From Talinum fruticosum (taxonomy: Eukaryota; Streptophyta; Magnoliopsida; Caryophyllales; Talinaceae), in assembly GCA_021018815.1 (NCBI GenBank), contig JAITYX010000028.1:558001-622000 (forward strand): a stretch of DNA of 64,000 bases. Direction: 5' to 3'. Made by a program: the position numbers and the translations under genes. Shown here piece after piece: positions 12,018-22,090 of this stretch; the first letter of the stretch is position 1, and the number at the start of each line of letters is the position of its first letter. The notes beneath the pieces were generated by a model that made no database searches, was not told where the DNA came from, and saw only the letters and a program-made list of their open reading frames with translations.

Positions 12018-12701
12018 TGAAGACAAACTCTAAATTTAAATCATTCCGAGTACTACATAAAGACTCGGTATAAACCTCATCTCTCTTAAGTTTTGATTAC
12101 AAGTTATTCGAGTGATATAGAAAGTCCTGCATAAGTTTTCATTTGTTTCGATTGACTCGGAAAACAAATTCTCATATATCTTCACGCATTACTGTTTCGA
12201 CTCACTCGGACAACACTAAGATCTATCGCATGTTCAAATAATTTCTCTAACACTTTTATTCTCAGCTATGACTTCACATTTCAATGCAAAGTGAATTACA
12301 ACGTTAATTCTTCTTTCTAAGTCAGTTTGTTTATTTGAGAAATATTTGTCTAGGTCAAATCTTTATACTCGATGTTTTTACACTTTCTAACTTAATCTTT
12401 CTTAGAACTTACTGTAATGGAATTCGAGTATATTGGATATTAGACTTAGAAAATTCCACTCTTCTAGGCCTAAGATAATTATGCACTTAATTGTCTTAAT
12501 TAAATTATTTTCTACGTCTAATCTTGGACCAAAGTATTTTATACTTTTAGAAGCAAAGTGGTTTACTTTTATAGGTTATCTAAACAAGGCTATCTATTTT
12601 TGAATTACAAAAGTAACCGGCTTCAAGCTGTCAATCACCAGACAAACAACGCTTATCTACTTTTGAACAAGGCTCGGACACCGTGTCGGGGTTGTTTGTT
12701 T
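12018..12701 (+). repeat. Sire-A 3' LTR, first part
   Basis: Starts TGAAGACAAACTC right after the polypurine tract. Follows the family LTR up to 'gggttgtttgttt', where the Tat-N element has inserted. Continues at 22091. Confidence 0.85.
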
Positions 12702-13338
12702 CGATTTGGGTATTTTCCGGACAGTTCCAGCTCACCCGCCCGTCACCAGCCAACCGCGCCTAATCGGTCGGATAAGGGAGGAATCGGCCCAAGATAACCC
12801 TTAACGGGCCAAGTCAAAGCCCAAAGCCCACTAGGACTAGGGTTTCCTTGAACCATGGTAAAGTACCGTTTTACCCCTTTAAAATCTCCTATAAATACTC
12901 ACCATTTCCCAATCCCAAAGCATGTTATGTTATGTTATGTTCACTTGGCAAGAAGTCCCATTTGGAGGATAATCACTTAAGCTCCCAAGCTCTCAAGCTC
13001 CTAAGCTCTCAACACTCATCCACATTCATCAAACGTTCATCAAAGTTCATCCACACTCATCCCGAGAACTTCCATCTTTGGAAATCTTCTCGTCTCCCAA
13101 GGAATCCCTCCACGCACATCGAGGAAGATCTCCTCGATCCTTTCAATCAAATCAGATACTAACTTCAGCATCGGAGGGGCATTCCCGGGATCCACCACCC
13201 GGGTTTCGCCTTTTGCAGGTTCAAGCAGTCGCCACTCGGACTCGGATCGATCGTGCCACGTCCACGGAACCGGAGCGATAAATCCTTCTTCTCTCCGAAT
13301 CATCAATCCACATCATCACCTCGGCTTTCTCCGGAAAT
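12702..13338 (+). repeat. Tat-N 5' LTR
   Basis: 637 bp. Its first base is c where the 3' LTR has t (TGATTTGGG). TATAAATA at 12890-12897, followed by a (ttatg)3-4 pentanucleotide run at 12923-12941. The 3' LTR adds a 12-bp catcaaatgttc-like duplication that this copy lacks. Confidence 0.9.
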
Positions 13339-13340
13339 AG

Positions 13341-13360
13341 TTTGGCGCCGTCTCGTGGGG
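13341..13360 (+). other. Tat-N primer-binding site
   Basis: ttggcgccgtctcgtgggga immediately follows the LTR. The tggcgccgt core is typical of Tat/Athila elements, usually matched to tRNA-Asp or tRNA-Arg in these lineages. Confidence 0.75.
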
Positions 13361-13373
13361 AGGAAGGTAGCAT

Positions 13374-15180
13374 ATGGTCGCTAGTGGCATTCGATCTCGA
13401 TTCAAGATGACTCGCGACACGAACAACCCACCAGTCCCTCACCCTCATCGTTTAATGCCTACGGGGGCCAATCCCGCGACGCTCCTCAAGCCGAGGATGT
13501 CGTGGAATCGTCTCGCCGGTCTACCGGCAACCGCCACACCCAACTGGAGGGGTACGTCATCCTAGGGGCTCTCCGTAACCTAATAGAAACCCTTAAAACA
13601 ACCGTCGCACAACAAGTGCAAGAACAAGTGCGAGCCACCATCGAACAGACGACATGCCAATCATGCCCTTCCACTACGCCCGACTCATGGGTACGGCATA
13701 ACCCCTGGGAGGTCAGCCTGTTGGCTACTTCTCGGGCGGGATGCCTTCCTATGCAGCCTCGGAACAACCAACCGAGGCACCAACCGTGCTTGCTCTTGAG
13801 CAGCCAAGTGTCCTCCCGACAAGGCGTCACGACGAAGGCGATGCCCGAGGGGTTATCGAGGCGAAGAAAGCTCTCCGTAAAGCCAACGAGAATGTTGCAA
13901 CTTCACACACGGCCTCGACCCCTATGCTACCCACAGCAGGCGTTCGCCCGGTTCGACGATCATGGCGACGCCCTTGCCCTAAACACGGAGCGAAGGCCCC
14001 ATGGAGCAGAAGGTCCACCAGTCCCGCACGATCAGCTACACAAAGCCGCCATTCTCATCGAGCCCGCAATGCCCCAAGGCGCGACCAAAGCGGTCCGCCG
14101 CCCGAGAGCGGGAGCGATCAAGAGAAAGGCGTCATGAGCAATCAAATCGAAGGGTCCCGAGAAGTCGGAGAGGACCAGGCGCACTCCTCCTCGATCCGAG
14201 AGGAGGAAGAGTCCTTCCCTAGTGGAAGTTCCACGCCACCAACCCCGCGCCGTCCCTATCTCCGGCTCCGATTCAAGGCCAACCTGCAATGCTTTCAACA
14301 CTCCATTTTCGAAGAAGATCATGAATGCCCCCGAATGAAGAAGATAAAGGTTCCAAACATTGATCCATACAATGGCACAACCGATCTTGAAGATCACTTG
14401 GCGTACTACAAGTCCCACATGTACGTTCGGGACGGGACGATGCAACCTATCGCCGATTCTTCCATGCTACACTAAAGGGAGTCGCGTAGAAATGGTTCAA
14501 CAATCTTCCCCAAGGGAGCATCTCTTCCTTCGAAGAGCTATGCGAGAAGTTCATCGCACAATTCATCGCGAGTTGCAAGCGTAAGAAGACTAGCATCCAC
14601 CTCTCTAAGATTAAGCAAGGGAGAAACGAGACCCTTAAGGACTATGTCCGAAGGTTTCATGGAGAGGCCATCCTTATCTCCGACCTACAAGACGGAGTTG
14701 CCTACACTGCCTTCCTTAACGAACTCGAAGCGGAGGATTCAAATTTTCCCTCGCTGAACAAAAGGTGTCCACCTTAGCGAAGCACTCCGAAAGGCGGCTG
14801 ACTTTATTCAAGCCACGGAGATCCGTGCGAGAGGAAGGAGATGAGGTCGGAAGAAAAGAGGAGATAGAAAAGTTAATCCTCGAAATGAAGTTGACCACCG
14901 CTTCAACACCGACCCCGCAGTATTCTGATGGAGATCAAAGGGCACCCCATGCTTAGAAAACCACCTCCCATCTCCACTCTTGCGAAAGCGCGAGCTTTCA
15001 ACAAATATTGTGAATTTCATGAACAAACCGGACACAACACTACAGAGTGTCGCGCGTTAAAGAAGGCGCTGAGGAGTTGGCGGATAACGGGAAAATTGAT
15101 CGCTTCCTCAAAAAGATACTCATGGAGCACAAGGAGGTTCTTCAAGCCAAGGATATGAGCACTATGATGATGACGATGCT
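13374..15180 (+). pseudogene. gag: Tat-N gag (retrotransposon gag domain, frameshifted)
   Basis: Capsid protein. It begins in one frame (MVASGIRSRF, 13374), continues in another with a coiled-coil-like stretch (LRNLIETLKTTVAQQVQEQV, about 13566), then in a third from 13741 to 14475, which holds a Ser/Pro/Arg-rich region and the domain start KVPNIDPYNGTTDLEDHLAYYK (about 14348-14413). The core continues after a frame change at about 14465 (WFNNLPQGSISSFEELCEKF; IKQGRNETLKDYVRRFH), with a TAG at about 14488. The nucleocapsid-type end KYCEFHEQTGHNTTECRALK (about 15005) has the C-x(n)-H-C spacing of Tat elements. Pattern is clear, integrity lost. Confidence 0.8.
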
Positions 15181-15883
15181 ACTAAGATTGTAGCCACTAT
15201 CGTCGGGGATTTACAGAGGGCACGACCCTCTCCTCTTGGAAGGCTCACCTCAGGAGCGCTCAACAAGTCCTCATCACCGGCCAACCTCCACCTCTGAAGG
15301 TGCCCATAGTGACCTTCGGAGAACAAGACTTAAAAAGCATGGCCGCCCCACATGAGGATCCTTTGATCATCACATCGAAGATTTCTGACGCCATAGTCCG
15401 CGAGGTTCTTATCGACACGGGAAGCTCGGTAGACGTCATCACCATGGAATGCCTAAGACAGCTGAAGTATTCCCCTCGGAATCTGGTTTCCCTCGTCAAT
15501 CCCGTCGTCGGATTCGGAGGGCGGACGATACGCCCCATAGGCATGATCTACCTACCAGCTAGGGTTGGAGAGAAGGTCGAGGCCGAAACATCGAAGTCAA
15601 ATTCCTAGTGATCGACATCCCCTCTTCCTACAATGTCATCATTGGACGTCCCACCCTCAACCGGATCAAAGCGGTTATCGCTCCATACCTTCTCCTCATG
15701 AAGTATGAGCTTGATGACGGATTCGTAGGTGAGACCTATGGAGACCAAAAGACCGCACGTGAATGCTACGTAGTGAGCCTTCGACCTTTGATGGAGAAGC
15801 GTAAAGAGGAGGGGAAGACTCATGATGATCCTAAGGGTAAGAAGCTAAAAGCGGAGCCCCAACCAAAGTCTTCGAGACGATGA
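15181..15883 (+). pseudogene. Tat-N aspartic protease
   Basis: Retroviral-type aspartic protease. Sequence in order: VTFGEQDL and PHEDPLIITSKI (15310-15390), catalytic LIDTGSSVDVI (15408-15440), flap-side GFGGRTIRPIG (about 15510), then after a one-base frame change near 15600 IDIPSSYNVIIGRPTLNRIKA (15613-15675) and the Tat hallmark GDQKTARECYVVSL (15738-15780). The catalytic DTG is intact. It ends at TGA 15881. Where an autonomous Tat element would continue into RT, no RT is seen in any frame. Confidence 0.85.
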
Positions 15884-17560
15884 TGGTGTGCTTGCACCAC
15901 CATAGAAAATCATGTCAAGGTTCGGCTTGCTTATGTAAATAGTGCGAGGTCATTGTCCGGCGTGGGGGCCTTTCTTTAAAGACCCACCCAGCCTAAGTCC
16001 CAAAGATTTTGTAAAGGAATCACCCACGATTGACGCGACTTTTCCAAAAGCGCTCAACGGGGCACACATTCCTCCCTTCCGTAAGGACTTTAACCTTTTA
16101 TTAATACAACGAGCCAGCTTTCCACATCTTTACGTCTCACACTTTACTTTAAGACGGTCTTGGGGGTATGAATAGGGGCTAATACGAACCCCTAGAGCAT
16201 CCTAGCCCTCGGTTCCTTTCTTTGTATTTTCTTAACTTTGTCAAAGTTAGAAGAAAAGGTAGGGGCTAATATGACTCCCTAAGGCAGCTACGCTGCTAGT
16301 TTCTTTCGTTGTATGTTTTTCATTGTTTCGATTTTGGGGCAACACCGAGGGCTAATAGAATCCCCTAGGATAGCCAAGTTGTAAAACTCAAAAAAGACCC
16401 AACTATGATGAAGGGTGATTATGTGCCCCAAGAGGCAAGAAAGCAAAAATCGGCAACAATAAAAAGAAGCAACGAGGCAAGTAAGCATCCAACAAGCATC
16501 AAAGCAAGGATCGATTGAACATAAAATTTCAAGCAAAACGAAAGAGTATCAAGTCATAATGGCACGTAGGACGTCAAAAATAACTCATATCCCACGAAGA
16601 GTCATGGAAAGGGGGCCAATCCTCGGAGCCATCTTTGGCATCCTTGCCAACGCCATTATCCTCGGGGATCTCCCTCTCCTGTGGCGCTTCTTCCTAAGGG
16701 ATTGATACGACCAAAGAACTTGACTCCAAAGTGAGATCTTCGAGTGAGATCCAAGCATAAGACAAGTAAATGCCAAGCATGAAGAGATCGAATATGGTCT
16801 TCAAATGTGTACATTCATCAAAAGAAGGCCTTTTGGACGAAAAAACATTGAACGTACGGGACTCGATAAACAAAGATCCCATAAGATCATAGAGGATCTC
16901 TAAGAGACATCAATCAAGCCTTAAGTCACCGGAAAAGGCACAAGGTCAACGCCCTTGAAGAACACTCTTGTTCAGCAAGAAACCGCTCCAACACTACAAG
17001 GTTTAATCTACGACGGCTTCGCTCCGGATTCCGAGCAAAGGATAATCAGGTGCCCACATTTCTCCTCAAAATGAAGGGAGCGATGGTTCGCAAATTGAAG
17101 ACGAAGAAGATTTTTGGCCATCAAGGCACACGGTCGTTATTATAGCCCAACGCTAAACGTCGTTTGACGACATCAAGCTCGGAGGCAAACGAAAAGCTAA
17201 CGAAGACCTCCAACGTAAAATTACGACTTGGGCACAATCAAAGGCACCCTACGAAGGCCCACACTAAAGAGTTGATATATTTAAGCTCAACGTGGAGTCA
17301 ACACGAGTTCGGCGAAAATGGGTTTTGATTTTTCTCAATCATAAAACGCCCAACATTTTTCGACTAACAGAGCCGAGCCATCGTATTTCCGCTGCGAGTT
17401 GGGTTGATATTTTCCGTCCGAAGGAGACTACAATTTATTCGCTCTAAACTCGAGGTCGGTATTTTTTTCGTCCCCTTCGAAAATTTTTGCGCATAAAATT
17501 TATCGGGAATGTTTCCCAAAAATATGCCAAGCATAATAAAAAATAAAAAATAAAAATTTT
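15884..17560 (+). other. Tat-N post-protease noncoding region, with 86-90-bp triplicated motif
   Basis: No gene recognised; open frames here are short and unlike any retroelement domain. Three imperfect tandem copies of 'aggggctaata' plus a downstream tttctttgta block start near 16171, 16261 and 16347. Each pairs with a nearby cccct to form a small hairpin. The remainder is A/C-rich and unassigned. A GC-poor run (aaataaaaaataaaaattttc) ends the segment. Confidence 0.5.
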
Positions 17561-17561
17561 C

Positions 17562-17584
17562 GAGGGTTAGGGTTAGGGTTTGGG
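17562..17584 (+). repeat. Short telomere-like motif
   Basis: gagggttagggttagggtttggg: two to three TTAGGG/TTTGGG-like units. Too short to be a relic of a telomere; it may be a chance 'telo-box'-like motif at the start of the G-rich tract. Confidence 0.35.
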
Positions 17585-17589
17585 CGTTT

Positions 17590-18950
17590 TTGTCGTTTTT
17601 CTTCGATAGGCCTAGCGTAGGGGCGAGGGCTCGAGGTGGGGGTCGAGGGAGGGGTCGGGTGGGGGTCGGTTCCGGGAGGACCGAGTTTGAGCGAGAGCCG
17701 GGAGAGGGAGAGTCGGCGAGAGGGAGAGCCGAGAGTAGTGTATATGCGCAGCGCGAGAGCGAGGGAGTGAGAGGAGGGGTCGGGTTCGGGGTCTGGGGAG
17801 GGGTCGGGGTGGGGGTCGATCCTGGGAGAACCGAGTCCAGGCGAGAAGCGCCGGAGAGAGAGAGTGGAGCCGTTAGCGAGAAGGAGAGCCGGGCGAGCGA
17901 AAGAGAGTGGAGAGCGAGGGGTCGGTGTGAGGGGTCGGTCCTAGGAGGACTAAGTCCGAGCGAGAGGGGAGGGGGCGAAACAGAGCCAGCCGAGAGAGAG
18001 AGAGCTTGCGGGAGCCCGAGGGGAGAGAGAATGAGCGTGAGTGAGAGGATAAGAGGGTGAGGGGTCGGTGTGAGGGGTCGGGGAGGGGTCGGTCCGGGGG
18101 TCGGGGTGGGGGTGGTCCGGGAGAATCGAGTCCGAGCGAGAGGGAGGGGGCGAAACAGAGTAGAGTGCAGCGAAAGAGAGAGTTAGCGAGCGGTAGAGTG
18201 TGAGCGAGAGAGCGACGGAGCGAGAGGGCGACAAAGCGAGGGTCGGGGTGAGGGGTCGGTCCAGGGAGGACCGAGTCGGAGGGAGAGGGGGAGAGGGCGA
18301 AACCGAGCGTGAGTGCCGTGAGGAGAGAGAGAGCCGAGTGAGAGCGAGAGCGCGCGAGTGAGGCCAAGAGGGGTCGGCTGCGGGGTCGGGATGAGCGCTC
18401 GGTCCCGTGGCTAGGGTTAGGTGGTCGGTCCGAGGGGTAGCGGGTCCGGCAGAGCGCAGTAGGGGTGGGGGCAGAGGCAGCGAAACAGGGGACCGAGAGG
18501 GAGGGAGAATGAGCGAGAGTGAGGGAGAGGGTGAGGGGAGGGGTCGGCTCTGGGGTTGGTCCCGGGGAGGGGTCCAGTCGAGTGCGGCGTGAGGGCGGGT
18601 GCAACAGCGGGGAGGTGTGCAGCGGTAGCGAGGGAGGGCGCAGCTAGGGCAAGGGAGACAGAGGCGGGAGGGGGATAGTTTGAAAGAGTGGGCCGCGTGA
18701 GGGAGACCAAGCCCGGCCGGGAGGAAGAGAAAGTGAGGGAGCTGCGGAGAGGGAGAGTGGGCCGAGTGGGAGAGAGAGGCCTAGCGAGAGAGGGAGCGCC
18801 GAGAGTGAGGGAGGAGAGTAGGGCCAAGGGCAGCGGCGAGGCCCACCGGGAGAGGAGGAGAGATTGGGCCGAGAGAGTGAGAGTGAACAGATCGTAGTTA
18901 GAGGTTGGTCTTAGGGGTCGGTATGAGAGGTCGGGTTTGGGAGTCCTCAA
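17590..18950 (+). repeat. G/purine-rich degenerate tandem region with G-quadruplex potential
   Basis: About 1.36 kb of (G/A)-rich sequence with recurring 'ggggtcgg(g/t)', 'gaccgagt(c/t)', 'gcgagagggag' and 'gccgagagagag' words, forming a degenerate repeat of roughly 90-180 bp. At 18074-18112 six runs of four or five G lie within 39 bases, a very strong G-quadruplex candidate; a weaker one is at 17635-17680. A run of about 17 A follows at 18948. Long frames on both strands here are low-complexity Arg/Glu/Gly or Ser/Leu/Pro products and are not genes. The composition is quite unlike its neighbours. Confidence 0.7.
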
Positions 18951-18999
18951 AAAAAAAAAAAAAATTGCGTAACTCGAAAAAATCTTTGCAACGAAACAT

Positions 19000-20520
19000 G
19001 TGATTTCGGAGCCGAAACGTCTCTTGACGTCAAGCAACGACTTAGCCTCCGGAGCTAATAAGTCATATTTCCACCTCCACAAAGGGGACATCCTTCGAAG
19101 TTACGGTAGCGATAATTTAGCCTCCGGGAGCTAAAAATCGTATGCCTAACTTCATAAAAGGAACACCTCTCGGAGGACATACAATCATGCACGTCTAAGC
19201 CTATGGGAGCTGGAAGGTCGCGTAAAGACCCATGTCCGCATGGGCACTCGCACTCCTAACTTAAGGTTAGGGGTCCCGCTCTCCGTGGGATGTTCCCTAA
19301 CGAGAATCATGCACTTCTAAGCCTACGGGAGCTGGAAGGTCGCGTAAAGACCCATGTGCGCATGGGCACTCGCACTCCTAACTTAAGGTTAGGAGGTCGC
19401 GCTCGAGAATCATGCACTTCTAAGCCTACGGGAGCTAGAAGGTCGCGTAAAGACCCATGTCCGCATGGGTACTCGCACTCCTAACTTAAGGATAGGAGGT
19501 CGCGCTCGACGATCATGTACTTCTAAACCCACGGGAGCTGGAAGGTCGCGCAAAGACCCATGTCCGCATGGGCACTCGCACTCCTAACTTCGGGTTAGGG
19601 GTTGCGCTCTCCGTAAGATATGCCCTCGCGAGATACTTATGTTCATGCATTTTGAAGCCTCCGGGAGCTGAAAGGTCGCGTAAAAGACCCATGACAACGC
19701 TACCGTGGGCAAACTCACTTTCTTCGGATCCGAGGCACATAGGGGCTGCGCCTTGAGGATCCTAGAAGGATCACGAGAGGACTCATCCTCCCGCAAGAGC
19801 CCTAGAAGGACCATGGGAGGACTCATCCTCCACAGAAGAGTCCCCAGGAGGATCACAATAGAACTCATCCTCCCCGCAAGACTCCTTTTTAGCCCCAAGG
19901 GGCTAAGTAAAAAGTCAAATCAAATCATCATCACAAAAATCGCAAGAATGACAAAAACAAAACTAGCAAGGCTCGAAAGCTCATCAAACAACGACTTAGC
20001 CTTCGGGGCTGACAAGTCGCATCTCTACTTTTACTAGGGGCTATCCTTTGGGGTCCCCGAGTCAATTTGCACTCAGCGACAACTTGGCCTCCGGGAGCCG
20101 AAGATCGCACTCTCAACCCCATAGAGTGGTACCCTACAAGAAGTTATCTCTCACACACTTTCGAACCTTCCGGAATCGAAAGGTTACGCAAAGACCCATT
20201 CCTTCATGGGCGTTCATGCACTTTCGAACCTTCATGAATCGAAAGGTCGCGCAAAGACCCATTCCGTCATGGGCGTTTGTGCACTTTCGAACCTTCAAGA
20301 ATCGAAAGGTCGCGCAAAGACCCATTCCGTCATGGGCATTCACGCACTTGCGAACCTTCGAGAATCGAAAGGTCGCACAAAGACCCATTCCGTCATGGGC
20401 ACTTGCACTCCTAACTTAAAGTTAATAGGTCGCGTTCTTCGTGGGATGTTCCCTAGCGAGATATCCATACTCAAGCACTTTTAAGCCTCCGAGAGCTGAA
20501 AGGTTGCTCAAAAATTACCC
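19000..20520 (+). repeat. Hairpin-bearing tandem repeat array in Tat-N
   Basis: Arrays built from a shared pair of hairpins. Units of 121, 103 and 103 bp (hairpin starts 19230, 19351, 19454, 19557) contain ggtcgcgtaaagacc and the perfect 6-bp stem cccatgtccgcatggg. After a block of ~50-bp repeats (gaggactcatcctcc, 19775-19885), four 63-bp units follow with hairpin starts 20195, 20258, 20321 and 20384 (cccattccgtcatggg). Related 'ttagcctccgggagct' palindromes flank the array (19045, 19120, 20085). Tat/Ogre elements are known for tandem repeats in this 3' region. Confidence 0.8.
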
Positions 20521-20774
20521 TCTAAGCCCGAGGGGCTACGTAAAAGTCATTCTTCACAATGTAACGTCAACGACAAGACAGGAAGGCTAAGAAAGACAAA
20601 GTTAACAAAGCAAGCTTCATTCATTCATTCATTCATTAAGACAAGAAGGCGCAGATGCGCCATTACAAGAGAAGCAAAGCGTCTAAAACTCAAGATACTA
20701 CGCTACGACGCTATGGCTATACTATTACGCTACGGTTACACTACTTAGACGGAATGAGGACCCTGGCTACCACA

Positions 20775-21323
20775 TCACTTCTCCTTTGGAAGGTTCCTCT
20801 TCTTCTCCATCGGAAGGTTTCTCTTCTTCTCCGCAGAGAGGCCACTCCCCTTTGCCTTGGGCAAGTTCCCACGTTCATCAAAGGAGTGGGTTGAAGGGCC
20901 ATCCACCGACTCGCCGCTCTCCATAGGAGGATTAGAAGATGAGCCAACACTCGAAGCGGCCCCTCCTCCCGCCGCACCGCTTGTTGAAAAGCTCGGGTTC
21001 GTTGCCCGAAGTTCGACGAAGAGATCATGGTTGCGCTCCACCCAGGCCTCAAGAATATCCCATTCGGGGCGGATCGTGGCTTGAAACAATTTATCATACT
21101 CCTCACCATCGTTTATCAACCTCGGCTTCCAAGCATCATCGATGAGAAGCTGGTAGAACGTTTCCACGACAAGGGATGGCCGGCGACGCTCCATCGCTGT
21201 TTGCTCGGCCTCATCTCGGTTGAAGCGAGGGCATAACTTTTCGTATCCGACCGGAAGCGCTCCAACGATCATTTTCTTCGAGGCAAGAGAAAGGAGAAGA
21301 GTAAAGATGGGGAAACTTACCAT
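20775..21323 (-). CDS. Antisense ORF (aORF) of Tat-N, 182 codons
   Basis: Uninterrupted ORF on the strand opposite gag, between the hairpin array and the 3' LTR. Start ATG at 21323 (MVSFPIFTLLLSLASKKM); a second in-frame ATG lies at codon 18. The middle is globular-looking with conserved-type acidic and aromatic residues (IRPEWDILEAWVERNHDLF). The tail is Gly/Ser/Pro-rich and ends in a short repeat (EKKRNLPMEKKRNLPKEK). Extra antisense ORFs in this position are known from Tat-lineage elements. I do not recognise a domain. It is the only open coding frame of this length in an element whose gag is broken, which suggests either later decay or selection. A TATAAATA box lies 20 bases upstream on the same strand. 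Confidence 0.55.
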   Translation of the reverse strand: MVSFPIFTLLLSLASKKMIVGALPVGYEKLCPRFNRDEAEQTAMERRRPSLVVETFYQLLIDDAWKPRLINDGEEYDKLFQATIRPEWDILEAWVERNHDLFVELRATNPSFSTSGAAGGGAASSVGSSSNPPMESGESVDGPSTHSFDERGNLPKAKGSGLSAEKKRNLPMEKKRNLPKEK

Positions 21324-21342
21324 CTTCCTCAAGATTCACCCC

Positions 21343-21350
21343 TATTTATA
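21343..21350 (-). promoter_or_regulatory. TATA box for antisense ORF
   Basis: TATAAATA on the minus strand, 20 bases before the ORF's first ATG. A transcript starting ~30 bases downstream would begin near or just after that ATG, so the second ATG (codon 18) may be the real start. GTAAGT directly after the first ATG also resembles a splice donor. Confidence 0.45.
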
Positions 21351-21440
21351 AGAACTTGGGGTCATAAAGGCATAGCGGAATGGGCTCCACATTCCACCTA
21401 CCTACCTCGGGAGACGTGCAGGCGAACGTGAGGGGCTAAA

Positions 21441-22090
21441 TGATTTGGGTATTTTCCGAACAGTTCCAGCTCACCCGCCACGTCACCAGCCAACCGAGCC
21501 TAATCAGTCCGATAAGGGAGGAATCGGCCCAAGATAACCCTTAACGGGCCAAGTAAAAGCCCAAAGCCCACTAGGGCTAGGGTTTCCTTGAACTATGGTA
21601 AAGTACCGTTTTACCCCTTTAAAATCTCCTATAAATACTCACCATTTCCCAATCCCAAAGCATGTTATGTTATGTTATGTTCACTTGGCAAGAAGTCCCA
21701 TTTGGAGCATAATCACTTAAGCTCCCAAGCTCTCAAGCTCCTAAGCTCTCAACACTCATCCACATTCATCGAACGTTCATCAAATGTTCATCAAAGTTCA
21801 TCCACACTCATCCCCGAAAACTTTCATCTTTGGAAATCTTCTCGTCTCCCAAGGAATCCCTCCATGCACATCAAGGAAGATCTCCTCGATCCTTTCAATC
21901 AAATCGGATACTAACTTCAGCGTCGGAGGGGCGTTCCTCGGGATCCACCACCCGGGTTTCGCCTTTGCAGGTTCAAGCAGTCGCCACTCGGACTCGGATC
22001 GATCGTGCCACGTCCACGGAACCGGAGCGATAAATCCTTCTTTTCTCCGAATCATCAATCCACATCATCAACTCGGTTTTCTCCGAAACA
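21441..22090 (+). repeat. Tat-N 3' LTR
   Basis: 650 bp, TGATTTGGG...GAAACA, preceded by polypurine gaggggctaaa. About 25 differences from the 5' LTR, counted by eye, plus a 12-bp insertion. Confidence 0.9.

Larger units (their letters stand above)
12702..22090 (+). mobile_element. Tat-N: non-autonomous Ty3/gypsy Tat-lineage element (gag-pro only)
   Basis: A complete 9.4-kb LTR element: LTRs at 12702-13338 and 21441-22090, a PBS beginning tggcgccgt, gag and protease, then over 5 kb without RT, RNase H or integrase, an antisense ORF, and a polypurine tract (gaggggctaaa, 21430-21440). The LTRs are about 95-96% alike by eye. Flanks gttt (5') and gctt (3') are a short, imperfect target duplication in the Sire LTR. 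Gag and protease are Tat/Retand-like. Lacking pol enzymes, it must have relied on a related autonomous element. LTR age would give a minimum age for Sire-A. Confidence 0.85.

Noticed and set aside
13486..14445. Minus-strand frames over Tat-N gag (114 and 137 codons)
   Set aside because: Antisense to recognisable gag coding sequence; no domain words of their own.
17562..17584. Telomere-like ttaggg units as a fusion scar
   Set aside because: Only two or three units, not pure TTTAGGG, in a G-rich repeat. Chance or telo-box-like motif more likely.
17590..18604. Long open frames on both strands (156 codons plus, 243 codons minus)
   Set aside because: They lie in the G/purine-rich repeat and encode only low-complexity Arg/Glu/Gly or Ser/Leu/Pro text. 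Absence of stops is explained by base composition.
20152..20410. Regular 63-bp repeats considered as a CRISPR array
   Set aside because: There are no unique spacers; units are contiguous, 63 bp and in a plant retroelement. A tandem repeat, not CRISPR.
20048..20419. 123-codon plus frame and 84-codon minus frame with 21-residue repeats
   Set aside because: The 63-bp repeat unit is a multiple of three, so any frame that is open once stays open. No domain, and the repeat is better explained as a structural array.
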